From contig JBNKUI010000010.1 in the NCBI GenBank assembly GCA_050298535.1, positions 1-64,000 of the forward strand: a stretch of 64,000 nucleotides of DNA, in the 5' to 3' direction. The translations under genes and the position numbers were made by a program. How positions within the stretch are numbered: position 1 is the first letter of the stretch; every line of letters begins with the position of its first letter. Source of the DNA: JABDMH01 sp050298535 (lineage in GTDB: Bacteria > Bacteroidota > Bacteroidia > Chitinophagales > Saprospiraceae). Below the pieces are notes generated by a model that saw nothing but the letters and a program-made list of their open reading frames with translations, was not told where the DNA came from and ran no database searches. Positions 9,582 through 18,271 of this stretch are shown here, piece after piece.

Positions 9582-12413
9582 ATGGTATTGTGCTGCACTT
9601 TGCTCCTGATACTGCAACTGGGTGAGGCATTGGCTCAAACTAATACTCTTGTTATCGATGATACAAAGGTAACGGATGAACCGAGCATGATAGATCTAAC
9701 ACCACATCTTCGGATGTGGATTGATACATCGGGCCGGTCGTCCTTTCCAGAGATTATAGCAAGACAATCGGACTTTACACCCTATCAGCCTGCAAAAGTT
9801 GAGCACTATGATGCCCAACATAATTTTTGGCTTTCATTTGAATTGTGTGGGGAGGCCAAACCATCTAAATGGTATCTAGGCTTTCGATATCCTGAGGTTC
9901 AATTCTTTAGGTCAATGGATGGGAAAAACTGGAGCAAAGGATTGTACGGTTACAATGTACAAGAGCAAGTTGGGACTACTCGTATAGGTCCAGATCTATT
10001 TATTCCTATTCAATTGGAGAAAAATGAATGTCATCAATTTTTCTTCTATTGTAGTCCTCGGCTATTTATTGATATATCCCAAGGAAGGATGTGGAACTAT
10101 CATCTGAAATTAAGTAACCGAAGCTATATCAGTAGGCTTAGACGTGCTGGAGTACTAAAAAGCTTGCCTTTATGTAGTATTCTGTTGACCATCTTTTTCT
10201 ACCATTTTGTATTATTTATTTACAATCAGGAAAAGCCCTTTCTCTATCTGAGTATTTTTAGTTTAGCATGTGGACTGCAGATTTTAAACAATGGTGGATA
10301 CTTCATTGAAATCTTCCAGATACAAAATATTGGTTCCTATCTGAAGACAGTGCCTGGTACTTTCTGGGCGTTGATGGCGATTTCCAGCCCATTCACGGTG
10401 AGCTACTTAAATCTAAAATCAGGAACAAGAACGGCAAGAATGGTGAAGTTTTTGGGCTGGTTTTGGTTAATTTCATGTCTACTTAACTACCCAATTTCTC
10501 TCTTATCTGAAAGGACCTACGGAGCCTATTCCAATTATTTTTCCATTAATTATTTTATTGGACAGTTTGTCTTTTATGCATTCTACCTATTTGTAGGAAT
10601 TCTTGAATGGGTCAAGGGTAACGCTCGTGCTCCATATTATCTGCTGGGATTTGGTGCCTGGTTTCTCGGATCAACATTAACAATACTTTTTAGTTTTAAA
10701 ATTATTCCAGGTCTTGAGCCTTCACCCATAACTTTTGGAGTCACCGAACTCTGGGTCCTGGGAGTGACAATGGGGATGCTTCTTTTTGCCTTTGGTCTAG
10801 CCCGGCAATTCAAGACTTTGCAGGAAGAACGAGCCGAAGCGGATAAACAGAAGGCCATGGCTGATCAAGCTAGATTATTGGAACAGATGGAAGCCAGTCG
10901 ACTTCGGGAAATGGATCAATTTAAGTCTCGACTTTATACCAATATAACCCACGAATTTCGAACACCTTTGACGGTGATCTCGGGCATGGCTCAGCAGTTA
11001 CCAGTGAACAATGAAGAGAAAGCATACATTTTACGTAATTCAGATAAATTATTGGATTTAGTAAATCAAATGCTGGATCTCAGTAAGATAGAGGCGGGTA
11101 AATTAAAGCCAAACCTTGTACAGTTTAATGTAATTTCTCTACTCAAGCATCTATCCACTGAGTACAAGAAATATACTGAAGCGCAGCATTTGCAATTTCA
11201 CCTGGAAATATTGGATGATGTAATATGGATGGATATGGATACTCACCTACTCCAAAGAATCTGTAATAACTTGGTGCACAATGCCATCAAATTTTCTCCT
11301 GAATGTGGTGATATTACAATGCGTGTACAGAAGTCAGATCAGGGACAAGCCCTGAGAATTCAAATATCAGATCAGGGTCGTGGTATTCCCAGGGAAGAAC
11401 AGGAGAAGATATTTGATCGGTTTTATCAAGTTGACGCATCTAATACACGAAAAAATGAAGGTACTGGTATTGGTCTGGCCCTGGTGAAGGAGATAGTTTC
11501 TATGCTGAAGGGTACAATTACAGTACAGAGTGAGGAGTATAGAGGAAGTACATTTACCGTTGTCCTTCCCATCACCCATAATGCAGAGATTGAGCAATGG
11601 CGTCCCCAAGCCGATCCAAGAGAGATCAATCGCTCACTAAAATCCGTAGCAGTCTCAGCTCCTGAAAATGCCCCTAAGATTCTGATTGTTGAAGACCACT
11701 CTGATGTTAGGGACTATTTGAGTCAACTGATTCAACCATCCTATCAAGTTATGCTGGCTGGTGATGGACGGATGGGTCTTAGTAAGGCGTTTGATGAAAT
11801 CCCGGATCTGATTGTTTCCGATGTAATGATGCCGGAAATGGATGGCTTTGAATTCTGCGCTACGATCAAAAGTGATCCACGCACAAGCCATATTCCCGTG
11901 ATCCTGGTGACTGCCAAGTCTACGCAGGATGACAAACTAGATGGATTGCAAGAAGGAGCAGATGCATACTTGATTAAACCATTTGATCCCAGAGAATTAT
12001 TACTTCGAATTGAGAAATTGTTGGAGCAGCGGGAGAAAGTAAGACAACATTATCAGAGATTTCAAATATTGCCAAAGGAAGAAATCAAAGAAAATAGATT
12101 TCTTCAACAGGTGCTCGAACAGCTTGAAGAAAACTTACAGAATGAAAATTATCAAATAGAGGATCTTGCTTCTGCAATACATATTGGACGGGTACAGCTG
12201 TATCGTAAACTGAAAGCTCTGACCGGGAAAACATATACCCAGGTATTACGTGAGATACGCATAAATCGGGCAAAGGGTCTGCTACAAAAAACAGATAAAA
12301 CCAGCAGTGAGGTGGCGTATGAGGTCGGCTTTAGGAATGATAGTTACTTCGCTAAAGTATTTAAGAAAGTGACTGGCATGACTACAAGTGAATTTAGAAA
12401 CCGGCATGCATAA
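9582..12413 (+). CDS. 7TMR-DISM hybrid histidine kinase with receiver and AraC-type output
   Basis: I chose ATG 9582 (943 residues) over the upstream TTG at 9543 because it opens directly into a signal peptide ending in ALAQ. Order of parts: periplasmic 7TMR-DISM-type sensor (about 25-180), seven-helix membrane region (about 200-410), short coiled coil, HisKA with phospho-acceptor His457 in THEFRTPL, HATPase with the N box NNLVHNAIKFS and G boxes, a receiver with Asp747 in SDVMMPEMDG, and a C-terminal AraC/HTH_18 domain ending in the typical GFRNDSYFAKVFKK segment. Signal sensing, phosphotransfer and DNA binding are thus on one chain. The neighbours do not reveal the ligand or target genes; the T9SS propeller gene downstream is a possible target by position only. 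Confidence 0.93.
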   Translation: MVLCCTLLLILQLGEALAQTNTLVIDDTKVTDEPSMIDLTPHLRMWIDTSGRSSFPEIIARQSDFTPYQPAKVEHYDAQHNFWLSFELCGEAKPSKWYLGFRYPEVQFFRSMDGKNWSKGLYGYNVQEQVGTTRIGPDLFIPIQLEKNECHQFFFYCSPRLFIDISQGRMWNYHLKLSNRSYISRLRRAGVLKSLPLCSILLTIFFYHFVLFIYNQEKPFLYLSIFSLACGLQILNNGGYFIEIFQIQNIGSYLKTVPGTFWALMAISSPFTVSYLNLKSGTRTARMVKFLGWFWLISCLLNYPISLLSERTYGAYSNYFSINYFIGQFVFYAFYLFVGILEWVKGNARAPYYLLGFGAWFLGSTLTILFSFKIIPGLEPSPITFGVTELWVLGVTMGMLLFAFGLARQFKTLQEERAEADKQKAMADQARLLEQMEASRLREMDQFKSRLYTNITHEFRTPLTVISGMAQQLPVNNEEKAYILRNSDKLLDLVNQMLDLSKIEAGKLKPNLVQFNVISLLKHLSTEYKKYTEAQHLQFHLEILDDVIWMDMDTHLLQRICNNLVHNAIKFSPECGDITMRVQKSDQGQALRIQISDQGRGIPREEQEKIFDRFYQVDASNTRKNEGTGIGLALVKEIVSMLKGTITVQSEEYRGSTFTVVLPITHNAEIEQWRPQADPREINRSLKSVAVSAPENAPKILIVEDHSDVRDYLSQLIQPSYQVMLAGDGRMGLSKAFDEIPDLIVSDVMMPEMDGFEFCATIKSDPRTSHIPVILVTAKSTQDDKLDGLQEGADAYLIKPFDPRELLLRIEKLLEQREKVRQHYQRFQILPKEEIKENRFLQQVLEQLEENLQNENYQIEDLASAIHIGRVQLYRKLKALTGKTYTQVLREIRINRAKGLLQKTDKTSSEVAYEVGFRNDSYFAKVFKKVTGMTTSEFRNRHA

Positions 12414-12801
12414 TGACTCCCGCAAAAATGAAGACTGAAGGGTCTATCCTCCCATTAAAGCAGGAGATACTATGGAACCCGACCTGACTCCGAGATGGAA
12501 ATAGGCGTACAATTGTCAATGTCGGTTTAAGAGGGGTTCATTAATCCAAGAAAATAGCCAGGTATGTAATCTCTAGTAGGGATCCCCTAAAACAGTGATA
12601 CCGCCTAATCATGTATTCACGTGATGATTTACAATCTACATTTGCCGATATTTCCAGCTGATACGACTTCATCTCAACGCGGCCAGGCTTTGTGTCGGTC
12701 TTCTTTTCGTATCTTAAGTAGATGGTCGATCACAGGTGACTTGCCAAGTAGAGCAGCAGCCGTATCAATTTTCCAGTGTAACACTACTCAAAAAAAGTAT
12801 C
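12414..12801. other. Intergenic region without a supported gene
   Basis: A 388-base gap between the hybrid kinase and the propeller gene. The open frame from the GTG at 12736 only extends the downstream gene and lacks a signal peptide at its own start. No terminator, RNA gene or clear promoter was found. Confidence 0.55.
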
Positions 12802-14241
12802 ATGAAAAATGCAGGGGTCTTGAAGAAATACAACGCGGCAACTACAGCCGTTCTCATTTTTATAATTTTATTTTCGCAAAGTGTATTTGCTCAAAATTGG
12901 CCACAGGTGAGTGGATCGTCCAGTAGGTTAAATTACTATGACACAACACTCACTTTCCCATTGGAGGAATATCCAGTAGGCACGGTATCCACCAATATCG
13001 ACAATCTGGTGTATTACGATGGTATTGTTTATACTCTGCAAATTAGTTTGCCTCATATCATTTGTGCGATAGAATTGACAAGCGGTAATGAGCTTTGGTG
13101 TCGAGAGATTCCCACGGTAGCAAGCCTTCCCTCATTCGTTCCAGCCGTGAATGAAGATTTTGTTCTTGTGGGTGGTCAGGGTGGTGAGGGTTTATATGCT
13201 TTAGATCGAATGACCGGAGATAGTGTTTGGTTTCAGGAAATGGGAAGCCTTTTGCACAAGGCACCTGTCATTGATGCAGATCAGGTCTATATTACAACAG
13301 GTATGAATGAATTGGTTTGTCTGGATATAAGTACAGGAGAACCGGTCTGGAGTCGGGAAGGCATCTCATCCAATGCTATTCCGGTAGTGGATGAGAACTA
13401 CCTGTACTATAGTGATTTCGATAGCGCTTATGCTTTACATAAAGTATCTGGTGATATATTTTGGTCCCAACCTGTAAACGGTCATCTATTTCCCTCCCTT
13501 GCACTAATGGATTCTGTCCTTTTTGTGGGAAGTCCGTCTCAAATTAGCTGTTTCTATAGCCAAACTGGTGAGTTAAAATGGCAGGTTGATTTGGCAGACA
13601 AAACGCTGGCTAGAATATTTACCAATGCTTTCGCCATTTCTCCGCAGATTACGATTGGAAAGATGGAGACAGAGAATTCTGATTCTCTGTACCTGATGGC
13701 TTTTGATAATCAGGATGGTACTTTGCTATGGGATAAACTAATTCACAGATCGAGCTACGCGAGTCCTCTGATTTTAGGCAATCAGGTGTATGATTTGGAT
13801 CGATGGGGTTTCAGTATCGATGTTTACGATCTTGAGACCGGAGATTCCATTTATGCACATGCTCGTAGCGGTGTTTTCAGAGCATCTCCTTTATTTGCAG
13901 GCGGCAGTCTGATCGTAGGAACCAGCGGGAATATCTTTGCGTACCGGGGAGGTACTACCACTCCCGTCAGGGAGCGTGGCACGTCAGGCCCTTCTTTCGA
14001 AGTATATCCTCAGCCAATACATGATGAAGCCAAGATTCAATTGGAAGGCATGCAAAATGGCCATGTTTCCCTCTCATTAATTTCCGTATCAGGACAATGG
14101 ATCGATAGAATATTCGAGGGACAGGTCGGAGCGGGTTCAGGCACCATTCTGTGGAGTACTGATCGTGTTCAGCCCGGTATTTATTTCATGAAGCTTAACG
14201 CTGGTGAGCAGTCATCGGTGAGAAAAGTGATTATACAATAA
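12802..14241 (+). CDS. Secreted PQQ-like beta-propeller protein with T9SS sorting domain
   Basis: The start at ATG 12802 gives 479 residues and puts a signal peptide ending in SVFAQ at the N-terminus; a longer frame from GTG 12736 would bury it. The body (about 30-395) has repeated blades of the pattern ALDxxTGDxxW, as in PQQ_2/BamB-like eight-bladed propellers. These folds often act as binding or scaffold modules rather than enzymes, and no cofactor ligands can be assigned. The C-terminus is a sorting domain beginning at FEVYPQP and ending VRKVIIQ, so surface delivery by the type IX system is expected. Confidence 0.88.
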   Translation: MKNAGVLKKYNAATTAVLIFIILFSQSVFAQNWPQVSGSSSRLNYYDTTLTFPLEEYPVGTVSTNIDNLVYYDGIVYTLQISLPHIICAIELTSGNELWCREIPTVASLPSFVPAVNEDFVLVGGQGGEGLYALDRMTGDSVWFQEMGSLLHKAPVIDADQVYITTGMNELVCLDISTGEPVWSREGISSNAIPVVDENYLYYSDFDSAYALHKVSGDIFWSQPVNGHLFPSLALMDSVLFVGSPSQISCFYSQTGELKWQVDLADKTLARIFTNAFAISPQITIGKMETENSDSLYLMAFDNQDGTLLWDKLIHRSSYASPLILGNQVYDLDRWGFSIDVYDLETGDSIYAHARSGVFRASPLFAGGSLIVGTSGNIFAYRGGTTTPVRERGTSGPSFEVYPQPIHDEAKIQLEGMQNGHVSLSLISVSGQWIDRIFEGQVGAGSGTILWSTDRVQPGIYFMKLNAGEQSSVRKVIIQ

Positions 14242-14372
14242 TTCTTCTCATACATGGTGGCAGCCCTTGATTTCATACGTTTAGGAAAAGATGCTGGACC
14301 TAATACAGAGTCAGAAAGAGAAAGTACGGCCTTTAAACCACTGATCTGCTTTCCGCCTTTCATGCAAATCGA

Positions 14373-15212
14373 TTAGGACACCTTGCTCAAATCCAGCCCA
14401 TGCACATGAATGTCTCGCTGAGGATAAGGAATACCAATGCCCGCATCATCCAGGGCCACCTTGATCTTCTCGATCTGCTCGAAGAATATGGGCCAGGAGT
14501 TATCGGGGATGCAGTAGGCACGTACGGACAAATTGACGGAGTTGTCACCCAGACTTGTAACCACCACCGCGGGTGCCGGATCATCGTGCACCCGTTCATC
14601 GGCTTTAAGCAGGTTTAGGATGATGTCTTTTGCCTTCTGGATATCGGCATCATAACTTATGCCGACTGCAATTTCAGTCCTCAGCATACCGGCCTTGGTA
14701 AAATTGATCACCTTGTCATTGGAAATCGGACCATTGGGAATGATCGCTGTGCGATTTTCCGGCGTAAGTATAATTGTATTGAATATTTGAATACTCTGCA
14801 CCTTTCCAATCACACCCTGCGTTTCTACCACATCTCCAACCTGGTAAGGTTTAAAGGTGAGAATGAGCACGCCTCCGGCAAAATTGGCCAAACTTCCCTG
14901 AAGGGCCAGACCAATGGCCAAAGATGCAGCCGCTAACACGCCGACAAAGGAAGCCGTCTCTACTCCAACCATGCTGGCAATACTGATTACTAGCATAACC
15001 TTGAGGAGAATGCCCACCAGACTAACCAGAAAATCACGCATCGACTGGTCGACCTCCCGATTATCCATCCTTCGTTTGAATATCGCGGTAATCCATTTGA
15101 TCACCCAGAGGCCAATAATCAAGGTGATAATGGCTAACAATACCTTGGGGACATAGGATGCTATCAGTGGAACAAATTCATTCAATATTTCTTCAATTTT
15201 CTCCATTTTCAA
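14373..15212 (-). CDS. Small-conductance mechanosensitive channel, MscS family
   Basis: The 279-residue length matches the compact E. coli-type MscS. An N-terminal membrane region has three helices. The pore-lining TM3 shows the typical Ala/Gly pattern (AAASLAIGLALQGSLANFAGG), followed by the beta domain with LILTFKPYQVGDVVE and NTIILTPENRTAIIPNGPI. The channel releases solutes across the inner membrane on osmotic downshock. ATG codons at 15212 and 15206 are both possible starts. The gene is alone on the - strand and converges with the propeller gene at 14241. Confidence 0.96.
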   Translation of the reverse strand: MKMEKIEEILNEFVPLIASYVPKVLLAIITLIIGLWVIKWITAIFKRRMDNREVDQSMRDFLVSLVGILLKVMLVISIASMVGVETASFVGVLAAASLAIGLALQGSLANFAGGVLILTFKPYQVGDVVETQGVIGKVQSIQIFNTIILTPENRTAIIPNGPISNDKVINFTKAGMLRTEIAVGISYDADIQKAKDIILNLLKADERVHDDPAPAVVVTSLGDNSVNLSVRAYCIPDNSWPIFFEQIEKIKVALDDAGIGIPYPQRDIHVHGLDLSKVS

Positions 15213-15800
15213 TTTTATTATTTTTTCAAAGTGAGTGTTCTTACGCTATTTTGCTCCTGTCACAAGCAGGTCACGTCAGATTGTGTAAAACATAATATAA
15301 AGTAGTCAGGGAGAATTCCTAGAGATCCACATATAATTCTTATGAAAATTCACGTAGATCATGATGTGGGTGAAAACTATTGTGCTGTGGTGTGTATCAC
15401 TCAATTCCACCCATAGTTATAGCATTAGGAATTATTTAGATGTCGATATTTTCAACTATTCTGGGGATTCGCTACTATTTTCATCGCAGCCCATTTAGTA
15501 GCATAGTATATCAACATACTTAGCATCCAAGGATTCTACCCTGTACCCTGGATGGCATTTAAAAAAAAATCGGCGCAATGATAGCTATATATCCAGGCCA
15601 AGGCTCCTCTTTTTCGATATTTTTAGGCACCGACGATACTAATTGGCCCATAGGAATATCATCCGATTGATTGTAATGAATTTCTACATCCTATACATGC
15701 TGGCTCCTCTTTAATTGATCTAAAGGAAGCATCTATTTTTGAGGAGAATATTTATGAAGAAAAGTGGCTGAAAGGCCTTGGTGTGAATTATGAAATATAA
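15213..15800. other. Long AT-rich intergenic region
   Basis: Nearly 600 bases upstream of the MscS gene without a supported gene. The 11-mer GGCTCCTCTTT occurs twice (15603 and 15702). Only very short open frames (for example 24 codons from 15342) exist, with no coding signature. Confidence 0.55.
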
Positions 15801-15802
15801 AA

Positions 15803-15832
15803 TAAAAAAGGAGGTGAAATCCTCACCTCCCC
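15803..15832 (-). terminator. Distal - strand terminator
   Basis: A perfect 8-bp stem (15810-15817 with 15823-15830) with a 5-base loop is followed, on the - strand, by a run of six T. It lies about 180 bases beyond the stop of the CARDB gene and may be a second, back-up terminator. Confidence 0.7.
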
Positions 15833-15921
15833 TATCAATCAGAGTTTATCAATCAATTAATTAATCCTTTTCGCAGTTTTGGTTGGGCAAGCCTTTTCAG
15901 TATTTTTTTTCATGGCTCAAG

Positions 15922-15957
15922 GTAAAAGCATCTCCCGTTTACAGGCAGATGCTTTTT
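15922..15957 (-). terminator. Proximal terminator of the CARDB gene
   Basis: A stem of about 10 bp (AAAAGCATCT/AGATGCTTTT) with A and T runs on its two sides lies about 50 bases past the stop codon of the - strand gene at 16008. The A/T flanks would let it work in both directions. Confidence 0.7.
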
Positions 15958-16007
15958 ACTCGCTACCCAAATAATTCACATTGATTTTTCAGGATTTAAT
16001 TTGATAG

Positions 16008-16748
16008 TTACATCGCAATATTCTTCTTGGCATTGTACGTGGGCATGTTGTAAGAATGTGTCTCTGTTGTGTACCCATTCTTTTGTACCTGGATCTGACA
16101 CATTCCCTTTGGGATCGAATTGAAGGTATATTTTCCCTGGTGATTGGTAACACCTTGTGCTATCGTTTGACCATTTTTCTTTACACGTACGGTGACGGAG
16201 GGTACCGGTGTATAGTTACTGTAGTTCCACTCTCCTTCCACAAAGGTAGTTACTTGCAGCTCAGCGCCCTGAGCGACAGGACCTGACTGACCACATTGCT
16301 TTGTCACTTTTGCTTTTTGAATCTTAGTGTTGTTATTGTACACACTTTCATGGATTTGCTGATCAGGATTTACCAGGGCTTTGAGCGTTACTTCTCCAGT
16401 TGCGGGAATTGTCACGTTTTTAAACCACACAGGCTTCCCATAATTTGAATTAGGTCCAAGACCTCCAGAGATGGTTCCCACATAGGAGGATGGCTTCCCT
16501 CCTTTTTGACTTACATACAATATGACTGAAATCGTCCCTTTGGCTGCTGCCATACTAGGGTTTGTGATAGTAACTCGTACACTGCTTTCATTTCCTTTGC
16601 AAAGTCCACCGGGAGTCGCAATTTTTGAAACTCTGAGATCCGGAAGTAAGGCCATCTCTTCTGTTTTCTGGTCAGCAGAAAAGGACATGTTCCCTAGAGA
16701 AATTGAAAATAGGGCGATGAGAAAAGTAAATAATTTGAAAGTTTTCAT
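16008..16748 (-). CDS. Exported protein with CARDB-like and carboxypeptidase-regulatory-like domains
   Basis: I chose the ATG at 16748 (246 residues) because it opens a signal peptide (MKTFKLFTFLIALFSISLG); the in-frame ATG at 16799 adds an untypical leader. After the signal, about residues 35-150 resemble CARDB adhesion domains, beginning LPDLRVSKI with a later ESVYNNNTKIQKAKV strand. About residues 165-246 form a carboxypeptidase-regulatory-like beta-sandwich (VTVRVKKNGQTIAQGVTNHQGKYTF). Both are extracellular structural modules. There is no T9SS tail, so the protein is probably periplasmic or outer-membrane associated by another route. Two terminators follow. Its function is unknown. Confidence 0.75.
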   Translation of the reverse strand: MKTFKLFTFLIALFSISLGNMSFSADQKTEEMALLPDLRVSKIATPGGLCKGNESSVRVTITNPSMAAAKGTISVILYVSQKGGKPSSYVGTISGGLGPNSNYGKPVWFKNVTIPATGEVTLKALVNPDQQIHESVYNNNTKIQKAKVTKQCGQSGPVAQGAELQVTTFVEGEWNYSNYTPVPSVTVRVKKNGQTIAQGVTNHQGKYTFNSIPKGMCQIQVQKNGYTTETHSYNMPTYNAKKNIAM

Positions 16749-16837
16749 GATGTTGTTTTTAAATGGAGTTAAATAATTAATTGATGACTCAAATATCACT
16801 CAACTCAATCTCCCAGACATCACCCGGAGACGTGAAA

Positions 16838-16858
16838 GCCCAAAATCCCTGATTTGGG
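16838..16858 (-). terminator. Weak hairpin after the LuxR-type regulator gene
   Basis: CCCAAATC and its complement pair with one bulged base about 30 bases beyond the regulator's stop codon. The T run is short (CTTTC), so this is a tentative call. Confidence 0.3.
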
Positions 16859-16888
16859 GGATCGGTGTAAAACAAGGAAAGAAGGGGG

Positions 16889-17515
16889 TCAGATCAAACC
16901 CTTCTCGATGGCCTTTTTAACAAGAACCGCGGAGTTCTTGGCATTAAATTTTGAAAGGAGATTCTTTCGGTGAGAGTTTACAGTATGGGATGAAATGAAT
17001 AATTTCTCGGCCATTTCTGAATCCGTCATACCTTCAGATATTAATTTTAGCACATCTAGTTCGCGTGTAGAGATTTCTATGTCTTGCTTGCTACCAGTCA
17101 AGAATTCGATAGAGGAAAGCTGATCGCGAAGCTTTTCACTGATATACCGTTGACCTTCCATAACGGTGCTGATCGCTGTGAGAATCTCGTCGATGGGGTC
17201 ATTTTTTAATAGGTAGCCTCTAGCTCCGTATTGCATCATGCGCTTAAAGTAACTTTGTTGATCGTACATGCTCAATGCGATCACCTTCACTTCCGGATAT
17301 TTCTTTGTGAGGCGCTTCGTCGTCTCAACGCCATTCAGAATCGGCATGTTAATATCAAGGAGGATGACATCCACATCAATTTCTTTTAGATGATCCAGTA
17401 CTTCCTGCCCATTTAAGGCAGTAGCGACAACAGAAATACCCTCCTCATAGTCGAAGATTGATTTAAAACCATCAATGAGCACTTGATGATCATCTGCAAT
17501 AAGAAGACGTACCAT
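16889..17515 (-). CDS. NarL/FixJ-family response regulator (receiver plus LuxR-type HTH)
   Basis: The 208-residue protein has a receiver domain with acidic pair Asp8-Asp9, phospho-acceptor Asp54 in LLDINMP, and the KxDPxDEI lysine region. A C-terminal LuxR/GerE helix-turn-helix follows (TxRELDVLKLISEGMT ... ISSHTVNSHRKNLLSKF). It activates or represses genes after phosphorylation by a partner kinase. No histidine kinase lies next to it, so the partner is encoded elsewhere. The acpH-like gene ends its upstream neighbourhood 45 bases away on the same strand, so co-transcription is possible. Confidence 0.95.
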   Translation of the reverse strand: MVRLLIADDHQVLIDGFKSIFDYEEGISVVATALNGQEVLDHLKEIDVDVILLDINMPILNGVETTKRLTKKYPEVKVIALSMYDQQSYFKRMMQYGARGYLLKNDPIDEILTAISTVMEGQRYISEKLRDQLSSIEFLTGSKQDIEISTRELDVLKLISEGMTDSEMAEKLFISSHTVNSHRKNLLSKFNAKNSAVLVKKAIEKGLI

Positions 17516-17560
17516 ATCCCTAAAATAGTGATTGCCGGCCTAAGATCTATGTAATAAAGG

Positions 17561-18175
17561 CTATTCAGATGATTTTACCGCCGGAATAAGCGTAAATTTC
17601 ATTACTTCCGCTTTTGCATGTTGTGCTAAATCAGGAAAGAAACGATTGAAAACCGATCCCAAAGGTCCTTCTAGCCCTTTCAGTACTGCCGGAGCATCGC
17701 CCAGATTAGATTCAAAACGTGCTCTTCGGGAAAGGAAACCAAACACTCGCTCCAGACCCCTGTAATGCTGATAATTCTCAAGCCATCGATCAGCCACCAT
17801 TCTTTCTGCCCGGTCGGAAATAATATCAGGCATTACGGACTGGTATTCCATTAGTACTTTATAAGAATGCTTGCAATATGCGGTCAAACTCACCTCCTCA
17901 TAGTCTTCCCAAAACTTGGAAAGTAAATAATCAAAGTATATGTCCAGCACAACGGGTGCGTATTTCCCCATGGTAGGGTGCAGCATCTTTGTACCTTCTT
18001 TTACTACGGGATGACGATCTGTGTAGCTGTCAATAGAGCGATGGAGCATCACCCCACTCTGCACTTCCATGGGTAACGTGTGCATCATCTTATTGGTTAC
18101 AAAGTCGCCCAGATAATTGCCGACGATCAGACCGGGTTCTCCAAATGACAGATATGTATGGGCCAGAAAATTCAT
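17561..18175 (-). CDS. Acyl carrier protein phosphodiesterase (AcpH/DUF479 family)
   Basis: The 204-residue protein begins MNFLAHTYLSFGEPGLIVGNYLGDFV, whose MNFLAH, G-N and GDF elements are typical of the AcpH family, and carries the conserved LHRSIDSYTDRHP block that supplies metal-binding residues in this HD-like fold. AcpH removes the 4'-phosphopantetheine arm from acyl carrier protein. Length and start codon fit the family. Weak downstream conservation is usual for the family, so exact substrate activity is inferred from homology. Confidence 0.88.
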   Translation of the reverse strand: MNFLAHTYLSFGEPGLIVGNYLGDFVTNKMMHTLPMEVQSGVMLHRSIDSYTDRHPVVKEGTKMLHPTMGKYAPVVLDIYFDYLLSKFWEDYEEVSLTAYCKHSYKVLMEYQSVMPDIISDRAERMVADRWLENYQHYRGLERVFGFLSRRARFESNLGDAPAVLKGLEGPLGSVFNRFFPDLAQHAKAEVMKFTLIPAVKSSE

Positions 18176-18271
18176 TACTTCACGCGTTGTACAGAATAAC
18201 TACCATTATAAGGATACAAAGTTTACCGGGGTACCTGGTATTTTTCCTAAAGATGATTTTTAGAGTCGACC

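Noticed and set aside
12606..12625. CACGTG-centred sequence as a parS site
   Set aside because: Only the central six bases and a few flanking bases match the parS consensus; CACGTG also occurs by chance inside several genes here.
12621..12926. 101-codon + strand frame before the PQQ-propeller gene
   Set aside because: It overlaps the start of the propeller gene in another frame, has no family resemblance, and the propeller's signal peptide supports the overlapping frame.
15342..15416. 24-codon frame in the long gap after the MscS gene
   Set aside because: It is too short, has no promoter or ribosome-binding signal and no recognisable sequence.
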